Made by a program: the position numbers and the translations under genes
Source of the DNA: CAZVWJ01 sp964631325
Lineage (GTDB): Bacteria > T1Sed10-126
Assembly: GCA_964631325.1 (NCBI GenBank)
Contig: CAZVWJ010000001.1
Span: forward strand, 90,082-154,081
Length of the DNA: 64,000 nucleotides
Reading direction: 5' to 3'
In this document: positions 15,257-22,629 of the stretch, piece after piece
Layout: each line of letters begins with the position of its first letter
Position numbering within the stretch: position 1 is the stretch's first letter
Notes under the pieces: model-generated
The model's input: only the letters and a program-made list of their open reading frames with translations
Told to the model about the DNA's origin: nothing
Database searches by the model: none

Positions 15257-16183
15257 ATCCAGGGAAACCCGTCCCCGGTTTCCCTTGCCCTTCCGGTCCG
15301 TCCCGGACCTTTTTTGTAAGTAAGAAACCCGTTCCCGGTTTCTCACGCTCTCCCGAGTGAGTCTGCGTTTTCCTCAAGCAGGGGGGACCGCATACACTGA
15401 GTCACCCCCCCGTCCTACTCATGCGCCGAGGTGGCTTGTATTGAGCAAGAAAACCCGACTCCGGTTTTCCTGGACCTTTCCGGTTGGATCCTACACCAAC
15501 CGATTTTTTAAGCAGGGGAACCCTCACGGTTCCGCCGTCCCCCCTCCGGCCGGCGGTTATAGGATTATGCAATAATCCAGGGGGAAACCCGCACCCGGTT
15601 TCCCTTGCCCTTCCGGTCCAGACTCGTCTGGACCTTATCAAAAACTAGGTTTTTTCTCCGACTGTAAGCGGAGCCTCTATTTCGCGGCTGATTCTCGCTC
15701 GGGCGGTGCGTGCCTCTTCGCTCTGACGTCTTCGCCGCTCCCCCTGGGACCGCCTCGCTTCTCTACTTGAACGCGAACACACCCCCCAGGGTTCCGGTGT
15801 GTTTTTCCTTTTTGTTCTCTCACAAAAAGACAGCGTAGTTCTCATACGGCGAAGCCTTTCTACACTCCCTTGGATTCCCCTCAACGTCCTTAGTATGGAC
15901 CTCGTTCACCGCTCCGCGATCACTCAAGCAAGGGGAAGACGTGGGAACCATGGGATTTCCCTACCCCCTCCTGTCGCCGGTTTAGCAGCTACCCGCGCTC
16001 CATGTCTATTCGCTTGGTTTACCCGGCGTCAAACAAAGTTTCCCTCTCCAACGTCCGCGCCGCGGACTCGTCCAGGGGACCCTTCCTCCCAGGAACCCCG
16101 AGGTTCGGTTCCTGGACCTTTGCTCTGCCCGGCTAACGGCGTTCCGCTGCGAGGCAGCGGGTAAGAAACCTCGATTGGTTTCT
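15257..16183. ncRNA. Candidate structured RNA block C: array of AAACC...GGTTT hairpins
   Basis: Seven hairpins share the stem core RAACC/GGTTY: 15262-15284, 15323-15343, 15449-15469, 15517-15533, 15582-15604, 16091-16113 and 16164-16183. Four loops fit CGNNYCC (CGTCCCC, CGTTCCC, CGACTCC, CGCACCC). Two modules (15257-15309 and 15577-15634) repeat a whole block: the hairpin, then the identical TTGCCCTTCCGGTCC (15285-15299 and 15605-15619), then a GGTCC/GGACC hairpin whose length differs between copies. Further stems are CGGTTGG/CCAACCG (15481-15502) followed by a T-run, AACACACC/GGTGTGTT (15776-15803) followed by a T-run, and CCGCTGC/GCAGCGG (16144-16160). No gene with coding character is seen. 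Differences between copies keep the pairing, which suggests selection on structure. Strand unknown. Confidence 0.55.
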
Positions 16184-16274
16184 CTTATCACACTTCCAAT
16201 TTCATACCCCCTTCTGCTTCGCACATCACCCCTACTTAGGGGGATTCCGTCTGCCATCGCTATTTATAATATCT

Positions 16275-16442
16275 TTATGAACCCTTCTTTTTTTTTACCT
16301 CCCATACCCCCCAGGCTGAACCGACTCCAATTAAGATTATTGTTGCCTGTTGCCCGGTTATATAGCTTCCCACAGCAAGAAAAGCTGTGGTTTCGATAAT
16401 GATTATTGCTCCAATAAATTTAAAGAATTTTTTCGTGTTAAT
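16275..16442 (-). CDS. Small two-segment membrane protein, holin-like; probable ATT start
   Basis: 55 residues. A stop codon (TGA) lies just four codons before the first plausible residue, and the only candidate initiator is ATT at 16440-16442, with AAGGAG 11 bp upstream. Two hydrophobic segments (FKFIGAIIIIETTAFLAVGSYI and ATIILIGVGSAWGVW) and a basic tail (KKKKGS) resemble phage holins or small toxins. It overlaps the 3' end of the zinc-ribbon gene. If the start is real it is a second unusual initiation codon in this window. Confidence is limited by the start and the short length. Confidence 0.45.
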   Translation of the reverse strand: MNTKKFFKFIGAIIIIETTAFLAVGSYITGQQATIILIGVGSAWGVWEVKKKKGS

Positions 16443-16552
16443 TTGAGCTCACACTCCTTACATAGTTTTCGGCCGTTGATTTTCCAGTGGGCCGGTTTCC
16501 CGCAACGTGAGCAGTGGTTAAAAAACGGATTAATTTTTTTACGGTTTTTCAA
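16403..16552 (-). CDS. Zinc-ribbon mini-protein
   Basis: 49 residues from a TTG (16550-16552) overlapping the end of the preceding gene. It has two CxxC-type pairs, HCSRCGKPAHW and LCKECELKL, an arrangement typical of a zinc ribbon that binds nucleic acid or protein. The basic N-terminus (KNRKKINP) fits DNA or RNA binding. The ribosome-binding site is weak, and the next small gene starts within its 3' end. No family beyond zinc ribbon can be named. Confidence 0.5.
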   Translation of the reverse strand: MKNRKKINPFFNHCSRCGKPAHWKINGRKLCKECELKLTRKNSLNLLEQ

Positions 16553-16949
16553 TTAAATCATCTTGCAGATCAGTTATTCTCTCGCGTTCCTGTTCTGTTT
16601 TCTCCTGGTCGTATGTCATTCGAACCCGAAAATATCTTCCCTCTTTTGCCCTGGGGATCTGGCCGGCCGGGTAGATTATTTTTCCGGCCTCGGCTGCCGT
16701 CATAAAAAAACAGACCGCAAGTTTTTGCATCGAAGGGTCGCCGAAATTAGTTTTTTCTATGCGGTCGATGAACATATAATCCGGTGGTGTTTCCGCAATT
16801 TCTGAATATACGCTTATTATGTCCCCGGGAACGGCGCGTTCCGGGACCAGCCCTACCGGAATTTTAAGTGTTTCCCCTCGCCCTGGCATTGTTACTTTTG
16901 CGAATAACTGCTCTTTGACCTCTATTTGGCCTTCATAGCGGTATATCAT
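16539..16949 (-). CDS. Hypothetical protein of the element
   Basis: 136 residues, beta-rich at the N-terminus (MIYRYEGQIEVKEQLFAKVTMP) and acidic at the C-terminus (YDQEKTEQERERITDLQDDLIEKP). AGGAGG precedes the start, and the repeated promoter-like motif (16965-17006) lies just upstream, so this is probably the first gene of a transcript running left. No known family recognised. It may be a single-strand-binding or accessory protein, given its acidic tail, but this is only a suggestion. Confidence 0.5.
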   Translation of the reverse strand: MIYRYEGQIEVKEQLFAKVTMPGRGETLKIPVGLVPERAVPGDIISVYSEIAETPPDYMFIDRIEKTNFGDPSMQKLAVCFFMTAAEAGKIIYPAGQIPRAKEGRYFRVRMTYDQEKTEQERERITDLQDDLIEKP

Positions 16950-17019
16950 TTTTCTATTCCTCCTTGTGAGCGGTTTTATAACACTGTCTGACCTGTTGTT
17001 CCTTACATTCGCGCTATTT

Positions 17020-17130
17020 TTATTCCTCCCAGATCTCCCGGGTTATTGTTAAGAAAATTAGTAGTGAAACAACCAGAGATAGCAATATTCCCGTTCCTGC
17101 GCCGGCTAAAAAATACAATGTTGCGTTCAT
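17020..17130 (-). CDS. 36-residue single-span membrane peptide
   Basis: ATG at 17128-17130 overlaps the stop region of the preceding gene by ATGA. The product begins MNATLYFLAGAGTG, continues as one membrane helix (ILLSLVVSLLIFLTI) and ends TREIWEE. The overlap and the clean membrane segment support translation. Short single-span peptides are common in phage-like elements; role unknown. Confidence 0.5.
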   Translation of the reverse strand: MNATLYFLAGAGTGILLSLVVSLLIFLTITREIWEE

Positions 17131-17318
17131 TTTCCGTCCCCCTCAATTTCTTCTTTTCCGTCCCCCTCAATTTCTTCTAATCTGTCGTGAATTATTTCAA
17201 GCTGTTGTTCTATGGTGTGTAGGCTCGCTCCAATTAGCAGGTATTTATCTAGTTTTTCCTGTTTTTCTTTTATTGCCGCCTGGATTCTATCCTGGCAAAT
17301 TTCAATTTTATTTTTCAT
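17127..17318 (-). CDS. Small coiled-coil protein with a duplicated acidic tail
   Basis: 63 residues from the ATG at 17316-17318, preceded by AAAGGAGG; longer frames upstream lack such a site and overlap the primase gene. The chain is helical (IEICQDRIQAAIKEKQEKLDKYLLIGASLHTIEQQLEIIHDRL). It ends with EEIEGDGK repeated twice, caused by an exact 24-bp tandem duplication at about 17130-17178. Its start overlaps the primase stop (TAATG). Function unknown. Confidence 0.55.
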   Translation of the reverse strand: MKNKIEICQDRIQAAIKEKQEKLDKYLLIGASLHTIEQQLEIIHDRLEEIEGDGKEEIEGDGK

Positions 17319-18985
17319 TACCCGGTTGCCTCCTTTTTCATTATTCTTGATCTTAACCAGGCTCCTGAATTTTGGATTTCTTCCTGGTATTTCACATAGT
17401 CCCGGATAGCCGGCCAGAGCTCGAGCGGCTCGTTTACATAGCACCAGGTGGCAAAGTCTGGATCCTCGGTTATCCAGGCTAAAATATGCACTCCCTGGAC
17501 TGCGCTGGGAATTCTTGTTTTGCCGGCGTTTTTCCTTTTTTGTTCCAGTCCCGGGTATTTTGGTATTCTCTGCCCGTTGTTTTCGTCGATTAAGTCCTGA
17601 ATTCCTGTTTTTAACTCGCCGTCTGGCGGTGGTCCTCGCAAATAGTCGTCCGGGTCGCGTGCGCGCCCGCAGCTTTCTCTCTGATTAAGGGATAAAACCC
17701 CGTTCATGGGTGTGACTGGCACTGAGGGATCCTTTTTATCGCGATTCTCGCAGCTGAAAATTACATAACCTGTGCCTTCTCGGTCTGTGATCGTCGTTAT
17801 TATGCCGGTCTCTCGGAGTTGTTTGAGCGCCCTGGCTAATGTTCGCCTGGGAATTTTCCCGCGTTTTCCCGTCTCGTCGCTATATTCTGCCACGTCCCGG
17901 GCTAATTGTTGATAGGCTGGTCCGGTTTGTTCGGTTGCATAGCTTGGCTGAAATCTTAATATATAGCTCATTATCTCGAGCTTTGCGGCCCTGGTTGTCC
18001 AGCGTTTGACCTGGCCCCCACCCTGATCGCCGCCCTGGTCCTTGTTTTGCGCGTCTTTGTATGTGTGGTAATCAATAACTCGGGGGGATAGCTGTTTGCC
18101 CTGGGCTTGGAACTTTTCCGCGGCTTTCTTTGCGTTTTTGATCGTCCCGTGGGCTTCCTGGCTTGTGAATTTCTCGCCGTCGTGCCCCGGGGCTTTTTTC
18201 ATTTTGGGCCAGACTTTCTGATAGAATACGGCGCGGAAATAGTTTTCCGATAATCCTAAATTGAAGTGTGTTAGTGCCTGGTAGAATAGCCATTCATTCC
18301 TTTGCCCTGGCCCGGGTGCTTCCAGTGGACCGGTCCCAAATTTGTCCTCGTATTTGAACAGCGGGCAAATTATGTCCCCGGGCTCCGGGTCATAATAATT
18401 AGCTTCTTTCTTTTCGCCGGGGAGATCAATTAGCTCCGGATCCCCGCCTTGATCGCCGCCCTGGTCCTGGGAGGTTGTTAGTCTATGTAATAACCAGGGC
18501 GGCAACTCGGCGGGCTCTTTTTCCAACAGTGAAAGGAAAGGGAACCATTTATATTTTTCAACACCGTTTTCCGTCTCAAGACGGCTCGGGGGGGCAACTA
18601 TGTAACCGCCTTCGCCTCGAATATCTATGCCTGGTGCAATCTCCCCCGCGCTGTTCCTTATTTCTATGTCCTCCGGTGCGCGGTAGATGTAGTGGACACC
18701 GTGGGGGGTTTCAACGGTTGGCGTGGGGGGTTGTTCCTTTGCTATTTTACGGTGGGATTTTTTCCCTTCGGGCCCGTCGACGTCGAGGACAATAAGATTG
18801 TTTTCTCCGGTTGGTATTCCGACGTTAGGTGTGGGATCCTGACTGAACCATTTTTGCACCTGGTCGGTGTCGGTCGTGGACTCGTCCCGCCAACTGCACA
18901 GCGGCGGCTTCTTTGCTCCGGCCTTGATGGGGAAGATTTTGAACCCGGACCTGGCGTATTGCAGGGGAAGTTTTTTCCCGCCCAC
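17318..18985 (-). CDS. Prim-Pol domain replication protein (primase/polymerase-like)
   Basis: 555 residues from GTG 18985 (GGGAGG upstream). Residues 1-150 match the bifunctional DNA primase/polymerase (archaeo-eukaryotic primase) domain: PLQYARSGFKIFPIKAGAKKPPL, NLIVLDVDGPEG with the DxD metal motif, a histidine in TPHGVHYIY, and GIDIRGEGGYIVAPPS. A middle region (about 215-300, GPGQRNEWLFYQALTHFNLGL) resembles a PriCT-type helical domain, and a winged-helix-like part follows (about 330-420). DQGGDQGG-type repeats form linkers. No helicase domain is attached, so host helicase is probably recruited. It is the likely replication initiator of the element and lies next to the right end. Confidence 0.8.
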   Translation of the reverse strand: MGGKKLPLQYARSGFKIFPIKAGAKKPPLCSWRDESTTDTDQVQKWFSQDPTPNVGIPTGENNLIVLDVDGPEGKKSHRKIAKEQPPTPTVETPHGVHYIYRAPEDIEIRNSAGEIAPGIDIRGEGGYIVAPPSRLETENGVEKYKWFPFLSLLEKEPAELPPWLLHRLTTSQDQGGDQGGDPELIDLPGEKKEANYYDPEPGDIICPLFKYEDKFGTGPLEAPGPGQRNEWLFYQALTHFNLGLSENYFRAVFYQKVWPKMKKAPGHDGEKFTSQEAHGTIKNAKKAAEKFQAQGKQLSPRVIDYHTYKDAQNKDQGGDQGGGQVKRWTTRAAKLEIMSYILRFQPSYATEQTGPAYQQLARDVAEYSDETGKRGKIPRRTLARALKQLRETGIITTITDREGTGYVIFSCENRDKKDPSVPVTPMNGVLSLNQRESCGRARDPDDYLRGPPPDGELKTGIQDLIDENNGQRIPKYPGLEQKRKNAGKTRIPSAVQGVHILAWITEDPDFATWCYVNEPLELWPAIRDYVKYQEEIQNSGAWLRSRIMKKEATG

Positions 18986-19001
18986 AGTGAACGTTCCTCC
19001 C

Positions 19002-19020
19002 GTGTGCCACTGTGTGACAC
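19002..19020 (+). promoter_or_regulatory. Putative integrase arm-type site, right copy
   Basis: GTGTGCCACTGTGTGACAC, 17 of 19 identical to 7906-7924 at the other end of the element. See the left copy for interpretation. Confidence 0.5.
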
Positions 19021-19085
19021 TACACCGTTCACTGCAAGGGGGTTAGCTTTAATGATGTGTGTGTATTGCTTTATAAGGTAGGAAA

Positions 19086-19132
19086 AATGGAGCCGACGGG
19101 ACTCGAACCCGTGACCTTCTCGTTGCGAACGA
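19086..19132 (-). other. Right attachment site (attR) inside tRNA-Ala
   Basis: 47 bp shared exactly with attL at 7790-7836. The element supplies this 3' half, and thereby keeps the tRNA gene functional. Confidence 0.85.
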
Positions 19133-19160
19133 GACGCTCTCCCGACTGAGCTACGGCCCC
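19088..19160 (-). tRNA. tRNA-Ala (anticodon CGC)
   Basis: 73 nt, no encoded CCA. The acceptor pairs GGGGCCG with CGGCTCC (one G-U), the discriminator is A, the D-arm contains AGCTCAGTCGGGAGAGC, the anticodon loop is TTCGCAA, and the T-loop is TTCGAGT. It decodes GCG. The gene is the integration target of the adjacent element. Confidence 0.95.
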
Positions 19161-19239
19161 GCTTTTGATTCTTATTTCGACATTTATTGTAACATTCTTT
19201 TATTTAACTTATCAATTTAACCGCCAAATCCACAGGGCA

Positions 19240-19690
19240 CCTGCGGTGTCGCTAATTGCGGGTTCCACGTTTCGTATTCCGGGGCTTCGCCTCTTCGATG
19301 TTCTTTCCGCCTTTGCGTTCCCACTGCTGTCCCGGTCTTCGGTTTTGCTTATGCTCCCATGCTCTCCAGCTCTCATGCTCTGGGTTATCCTTTCGCCTCT
19401 CCGCCTCTTCTACGGTTTACCTCTTTCCTTTGCGCCTTTGCGTTACCTTCGGTGTTACGGGTTACGTGTTCCGGGTTGCAGGTTTCCCCGATGTCGCTCA
19501 CGCTCCCACGCTCCCTTGCTCTGCTTTATCTTTTCGCCTCTCCGCCTCTTCTCCTCTTCTACGGTTTACCTCTTTCCTTTGCGTCTTTGCGTTAATATTT
19601 TTGTTCCGTATTCCGGGTTCCCGCCTGTTCGCCTGTGCGCCTCCCCGTCTGTTCGCCTCTTCGAGGGTTTACCACTGTCCCCCCGCGTTA
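19240..19690. repeat. Degenerate CGCCTCTTCG-type repeat array, right block
   Basis: Same repeat family as 6850-7340: words such as CGCCTCTCCGCC, TTTGCGTTA and TTCGAGGGTTTACCACTG. Having it on both sides of the element is as expected if one intergenic array was split when the element entered the tRNA gene. No gene is supported here. Confidence 0.6.
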
Positions 19691-20170
19691 CTATTCTTCA
19701 ATTATACGCGCCGTCGAATCTCCTTTCGAACGAATAGTCAGCACCGGGCACTCCGCCTGCCTCACAATCCGCTCGGCAACTGACCCGATCCACCAACGCT
19801 GGAAACCACTGCGGCCATGCGTTCCCGTTATTATTAGATCATTCCGCTCTTCTTTGGCATATTCCAATATTTCTTCGGCCGGTTTTCCGATTCGAGCGAC
19901 TACCTCGTGCTCCTCTGTCAATCCCCGATCAATTTCATCCAGCCAGTCCGTCACCCGCGGATAAACAAAGTTTTCCAGCAATTTATCACCGGAAATGTCC
20001 TCTTTGTAAAGCGAGCGAAAAGAGATAACTTCCTCTCCTTCATCAGGCAGAACGTAGATAAAAGTAACCTCGGTTTCAGTCTCCGCCTGCATCTTCAAAG
20101 CCACTTTCAACGCCGGTTTACAGTTCTTAGACAGGTCAATCGCCACAAGAATGTTTGAAAAAGTTTCCAT
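19691..20170 (-). CDS. Universal stress protein, UspA family
   Basis: 159 residues, one Usp domain. The N-terminus NILVAIDLSKNCKPALKVALKMQ and the C-terminal ATP-binding loop GTHGRSGFQRWWIGSVAERI (G-x2-G-x9-G-S) are both present, followed by ECPVLTIRSKG. ATP-binding Usp proteins act in the cytoplasm during stress and energy limitation; the specific role is unknown. AGGAGTGAAG lies upstream of the ATG. The gene stands alone, with a repeat region on one side and tRNA-Lys on the other. Confidence 0.9.
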   Translation of the reverse strand: METFSNILVAIDLSKNCKPALKVALKMQAETETEVTFIYVLPDEGEEVISFRSLYKEDISGDKLLENFVYPRVTDWLDEIDRGLTEEHEVVARIGKPAEEILEYAKEERNDLIITGTHGRSGFQRWWIGSVAERIVRQAECPVLTIRSKGDSTARIIEE

Positions 20171-20279
20171 TCTTCACTCCTCTCCAGCTTATAAAAATGG
20201 GGCTAAATTTTATTTATCGTTCGACTGATCTCTATAAATTTTACATCAAAAAGTCTAAAAAATAACCGAAACACCCCAG

Positions 20280-20345
20280 GCCACCCCAATACATCCTCCC
20301 TCCCCTGGTGGGAGGGAGTTAGAGGGAGGGGGGCGATAGTGTTGA
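20280..20345. repeat. Palindromic CCTCCC...GGGAGG intergenic repeat
   Basis: CCTCCCTCCCCTGGTGGGAGGGAG followed by AGGGAGGGGGGC forms a strong hairpin. It belongs to the dispersed family also seen near 30000, 33100, 39800, 42890, 45960, 47320, 48540 and 58090. Confidence 0.6.
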
Positions 20346-20457
20346 CCCCCTACTTTTTCTCCTCCATAACGAAAGTAAGAAAATTGTGATTCATAGAAAC
20401 ATCCTTTCAAAATCACAAAAAATAGGTATCATATTTGTTCCTCAGTGAAATTACTAT

Positions 20458-20532
20458 GAGCCGGTAGCTCAGCCTGGCCAGAGCATCGGACTTTTAATCC
20501 GGGTGTCCTGGGTTCAAATCCCAGCCGGCTCA
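20458..20532 (+). tRNA. tRNA-Lys (anticodon TTT)
   Basis: 75 nt, no encoded CCA. Acceptor GAGCCGG/CCGGCTC, discriminator A, anticodon stem TCGGA/TCCGG with loop CTTTTAA, T-loop TTCAAAT. Reads AAA and AAG. Confidence 0.95.
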
Positions 20533-20593
20533 CTTATTTTTCTTGCCCACTCTTATTTCTCCTTGCATATCGGATAATCGACAGCTCGGGCAC

Positions 20594-20659
20594 CCAGGGA
20601 GTCTGAGGGAGCATTCCCTCAGGATTTCAGGCACAAGGATGTGCCGCGGGGGAGCAGCG
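20594..20659 (+). repeat. tRNA-flanking structured repeat, third copy
   Basis: This segment aligns with the minus strand of the 212-bp units at 7361-7784: CAGGGAGTCTGAGGGAGC, a TGAGGGA/TCCCTCA hairpin (20604-20621), then a hairpin GGCACA-AGGA-TGTGCC (20630-20645), then GGGGGAGCAGCG. In the 7.4-7.8 kb copies the second hairpin is GCCAC-AGGAG-GTGGC on that strand: stem bases differ but pairing is kept and AGGA stays in the loop. This copy lies 62 bp after tRNA-Lys. The rest of 20533-20932 holds no gene. Confidence 0.6.
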
Positions 20660-20932
20660 CGAGCCCGACCGCTCGCATGTCGAAGCCCGACTCACTTTTT
20701 ATCTTTCCTTGTAAGTATCATACTCCACTGGTAATAGTCCTTTACAAAATTTGTTTTTCTTGGCCTGGCTACCAGCAAACCAACACTACATAAGCTAATA
20801 CCAGCCTATCCGAAGAAAGTTTCCCGCCCAGGTTTATCCACTAAAACCCGGACGAATGAGAAATTATCAAAAGTGGACTTTCATTGGACGTAGCTAACTA
20901 AATGTCCGATAATTAAGTTGGAGGTTATTGTT

Positions 20933-21301
20933 ATGGAAGCTGATGGGAGACAAGAACGGCTCCTACGAGCAGGTTATAATTTTGCCCAACACCTATTCCA
21001 GGAAGAAAACGTTTCCGCTGTCTACGTTATCGGTTCACTGATTAATGACAAAAATGTCCATCAAAATTCTGATCTGGATCTGGTGGTTAAGGGACTGGAG
21101 CCAGAGCGTTTTTTTAAAGTTTACACCCGGGGAGCTCGAAAATTCCCCGGTGACCTCGATGATCTGGATTTAATACCATACGAAAACGCAGATTCCTTTG
21201 TAAAAAAACAACTGAGCCAAAACAGCATCCAAATCAAGAAGGAGCACTCACTAAATGAATTCCTCACCCGGGCAAGAAGAGTTCCGGAAAAAACTGGCTG
21301 A
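20933..21301 (+). CDS. MNT-type nucleotidyltransferase (antitoxin-like)
   Basis: 122 residues from ATG 20933 (GGAGG 8 bp upstream; an in-frame TTG overlaps that site). The polymerase-beta-like signature is AVYVIGSLINDKNVHQNSDLDLVV, i.e. GS followed by the metal-binding DLD, with a third acidic residue in DLDLIPY. Minimal nucleotidyltransferases of this kind pair with HEPN proteins; the MntA antitoxin in such pairs can AMPylate its HEPN partner. The next gene is such a partner and overlaps the 3' end by 47 bp, so a two-gene toxin-antitoxin-like unit is likely. Confidence 0.8.
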   Translation: MEADGRQERLLRAGYNFAQHLFQEENVSAVYVIGSLINDKNVHQNSDLDLVVKGLEPERFFKVYTRGARKFPGDLDDLDLIPYENADSFVKKQLSQNSIQIKKEHSLNEFLTRARRVPEKTG

Positions 21302-21707
21302 TCTGGAACAACTAAAAAACGACTTCTCAACTTTCCTGGAAACTGAGTGTTCAACTCCTCCAAACCAGTACGAATTACGTATTATTGGTAGTTTTCTCCA
21401 CGATTTTTACACGGGGGCCGAAGAAATTTTCAAACTCATTATTACTCGGAATGAGCAGACAGCGGAGGTGCTGGAAGGCGCTAAATGGCACAAAGAAATT
21501 TTGGACAGAATGGCTGAACCGATTGGAACTCGTGATCCACTTTTTGGCTCAGAACTTCGGGACCAGCTCGATGAATACCGGGGATTCCAACACGTTTTCC
21601 GCAACGCTTACGGGGCTGAATTAAAATGGAAATACATGAAACCACTGGTGGAAAACTTTAAACCTCTCGCCGAAAAATTACTTACCAAACTGAAAAAATT
21701 CACCTAG
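21255..21707 (+). CDS. HEPN-like protein (HepT-related), partner of the MNT gene
   Basis: 150 residues, all helical. AAGGAG lies 11 bp before the ATG, within the end of the MNT gene. The conserved core is ELRIIGSFLHDFYTGAEEIFKLI in the first half and DEYRGFQHVFRNAYGAELKWKYMKPLVEN in the second, the pattern of a HepT-like family associated with MNT genes. The RNase motif R-x4-6-H of HEPN toxins is not evident: the expected region reads RNAYGA, with no His at the usual spacing. It could be inactive or use another arrangement. The last 25 bp of the gene are duplicated near 23342. Confidence 0.7.
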   Translation: MNSSPGQEEFRKKLADLEQLKNDFSTFLETECSTPPNQYELRIIGSFLHDFYTGAEEIFKLIITRNEQTAEVLEGAKWHKEILDRMAEPIGTRDPLFGSELRDQLDEYRGFQHVFRNAYGAELKWKYMKPLVENFKPLAEKLLTKLKKFT

Positions 21708-21803
21708 CCCGATTAATTGTCCTTCCTCAGCAATACAGGGTGAAGTGACTACAAAGACAAACAGGAATAAACTCATTAATGATATACAGGTTATTTTCTT
21801 CAC
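21678..21803 (-). CDS. Short secreted peptide or truncated secreted protein
   Basis: 41 residues from GTG (21801-21803), preceded by GGGAGG. A typical signal peptide (KKITCISLMSLFLFVFVVTSPCIA) is followed by only 17 residues (EEGQLIGLGEFFQFGK) before the stop. The 3' end overlaps the HEPN gene on the opposite strand by 30 bp. It may be a gene truncated by the rearrangement that duplicated the HEPN tail. Confidence 0.35.
   Translation of the reverse strand: MKKITCISLMSLFLFVFVVTSPCIAEEGQLIGLGEFFQFGK
21688..21713 (+). repeat. Direct repeat, copy 1 (second copy 23342-23367)
   Basis: The end of the HEPN gene (CTTACCAAACTGAAAAAATT then CACCTA) recurs at 23342-23367 with similar sequence after it. 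A second pair of related segments follows: ACAAAAGCTTCATC plus about 40 similar bases at 21896 and 23954. The zone 21.7-24.0 kb thus looks like two decayed copies of one segment. Confidence 0.55.
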
Positions 21804-22035
21804 TGAACTAACCTCCCTTGTGGAGATAGATAAAAGCAAGCCACCGCCCACTGCTAAATAATACTTCCTCAATTTTATTATACATCCCCGCCCCACAAAA
21901 GCTTCATCTGCTGTCGGCTATGGGCAGGTTATTTTGGCTGGTTAACAGGCGAAGGATTGGAAAAGTGGGAGGATAATTTTACAATCCTGGGGGCTATTTA
22001 GTGGTGCAAATTTGCGGGCTCATCACTCTCTTTTC

Positions 22036-22165
22036 TTAATGAATCATACGCTGGCCCTTGTTGGAGAGGGGATATGCTGGGTGAACCGGACCAGAAAATC
22101 CAGCGGATCAAACACTTCAAAATTACGTTTTGTGGTCTTGCTGTCGGGGCGGGCCCGCCAAAACC
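22036..22165 (-). pseudogene. Relic of an IS91-type transposase C-terminus
   Basis: On the minus strand a short frame reads SKTTKRNFEVFDPLDFLVRF followed by TQHIP, which resembles the 'DPLDFLAxLTxHIP' segment of Y2-type (IS91/IS801) transposases. A frame shift then gives LSNKGQRM, close to the following SNKxRG motif. Neither end of the gene is present. Marks past insertion-sequence activity in this decayed region. Confidence 0.45.
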
Positions 22166-22183
22166 AAAAAACCAAATTTTAAC

Positions 22184-22612
22184 TCAAACGCTCACCAGAC
22201 AATTGCCAGTAAACCCCTCGTAGTTAAAAAATTTATCCACCAACAAATCTCGGCCCAACAATCCCTGGTAATCACTCTGGCCCGACAAATCTACTTCAAT
22301 AAATCGTTTGGTTTTGCTCACTTCGTCAATCATGGGCATAGGTTCAACGATGATATTGGCCATATGGCAGGAGTGACGATTAGACCCATCCGCACTCCCA
22401 ATATCCTGATAGGAAATCAACGGTAACCCTAATTCTTGAATAATTTCGTTGCTTAAACCTGATATACTAGCTCCCGTATCCACTAAAAAATCGAGGGTCT
22501 TATGATCCTCTTCCAGGTCACCTTCGGGTGGGTAAATGACTCCTTCCAGGATCAAACCCGTTTCGTAAAGTTCTCTTTGGTTAGAAGATTTCTTCGTAAA
22601 AAAAGAAGACAT
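22184..22612 (-). CDS. Retropepsin-like aspartic protease
   Basis: 142 residues, one domain. The catalytic motif is FLVDTGASISGL (about 42-53), and the second hydrophobic-hydrophobic-Gly motif is GLLGRDLL near the C-terminus, as in retroviral-type (single-domain, dimeric) bacterial aspartic proteases. No signal peptide or membrane segment, so it is probably cytoplasmic. The gene lies 17 bp after a DUF5678-type gene on the same strand, a frequent pairing for these proteases. Substrate unknown. Confidence 0.8.
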   Translation of the reverse strand: MSSFFTKKSSNQRELYETGLILEGVIYPPEGDLEEDHKTLDFLVDTGASISGLSNEIIQELGLPLISYQDIGSADGSNRHSCHMANIIVEPMPMIDEVSKTKRFIEVDLSGQSDYQGLLGRDLLVDKFFNYEGFTGNCLVSV

Positions 22613-22629
22613 TTGATAAGTGAACTACT

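Larger units (their letters stand above)
7837..19132. mobile_element. Integrative element of about 11.3 kb in tRNA-Ala(CGC)
   Basis: Bounded by 47-bp direct repeats (7790-7836 and 19086-19132) that correspond to the tRNA-Ala 3' half. It carries a tyrosine integrase beside attL, a second minimal recombinase, a Prim-Pol replication protein, phage-like small membrane proteins (XhlA-like and holin-like), a Mom-like protein and a GGDEF-like protein. No capsid, portal, terminase, tail or conjugation gene is visible, so it is better described as a satellite or plasmid-like integrative element than a complete prophage. About 2.4 kb is gene-free but dense in hairpins. A 19-bp near-repeat (7906-7924, 19002-19020) lies near both ends as possible arm-type integrase sites. 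Confidence 0.85.

Noticed and set aside
15295..15316. GGTCC/GGACC hairpin with T-run as a terminator of a plus-strand gene
   Set aside because: No plus-strand gene precedes it; it is kept as part of structured block C, though it could end a plus-strand noncoding RNA.
15257..15640. Block C as a CRISPR array
   Set aside because: Repeats are hairpins of varied spacing and sequence with no uniform spacers, and no cas genes are nearby.
16060..16090. CTGGACGAGTCC on the minus strand, considered as a hammerhead ribozyme core
   Set aside because: The CUGAUGA and GAAA core elements are not present in the required order.
15357..16257. Frames across the hairpin array in block C
   Set aside because: Low-complexity Pro/Arg/Ser peptides that follow the repeated stems; no coding signs.
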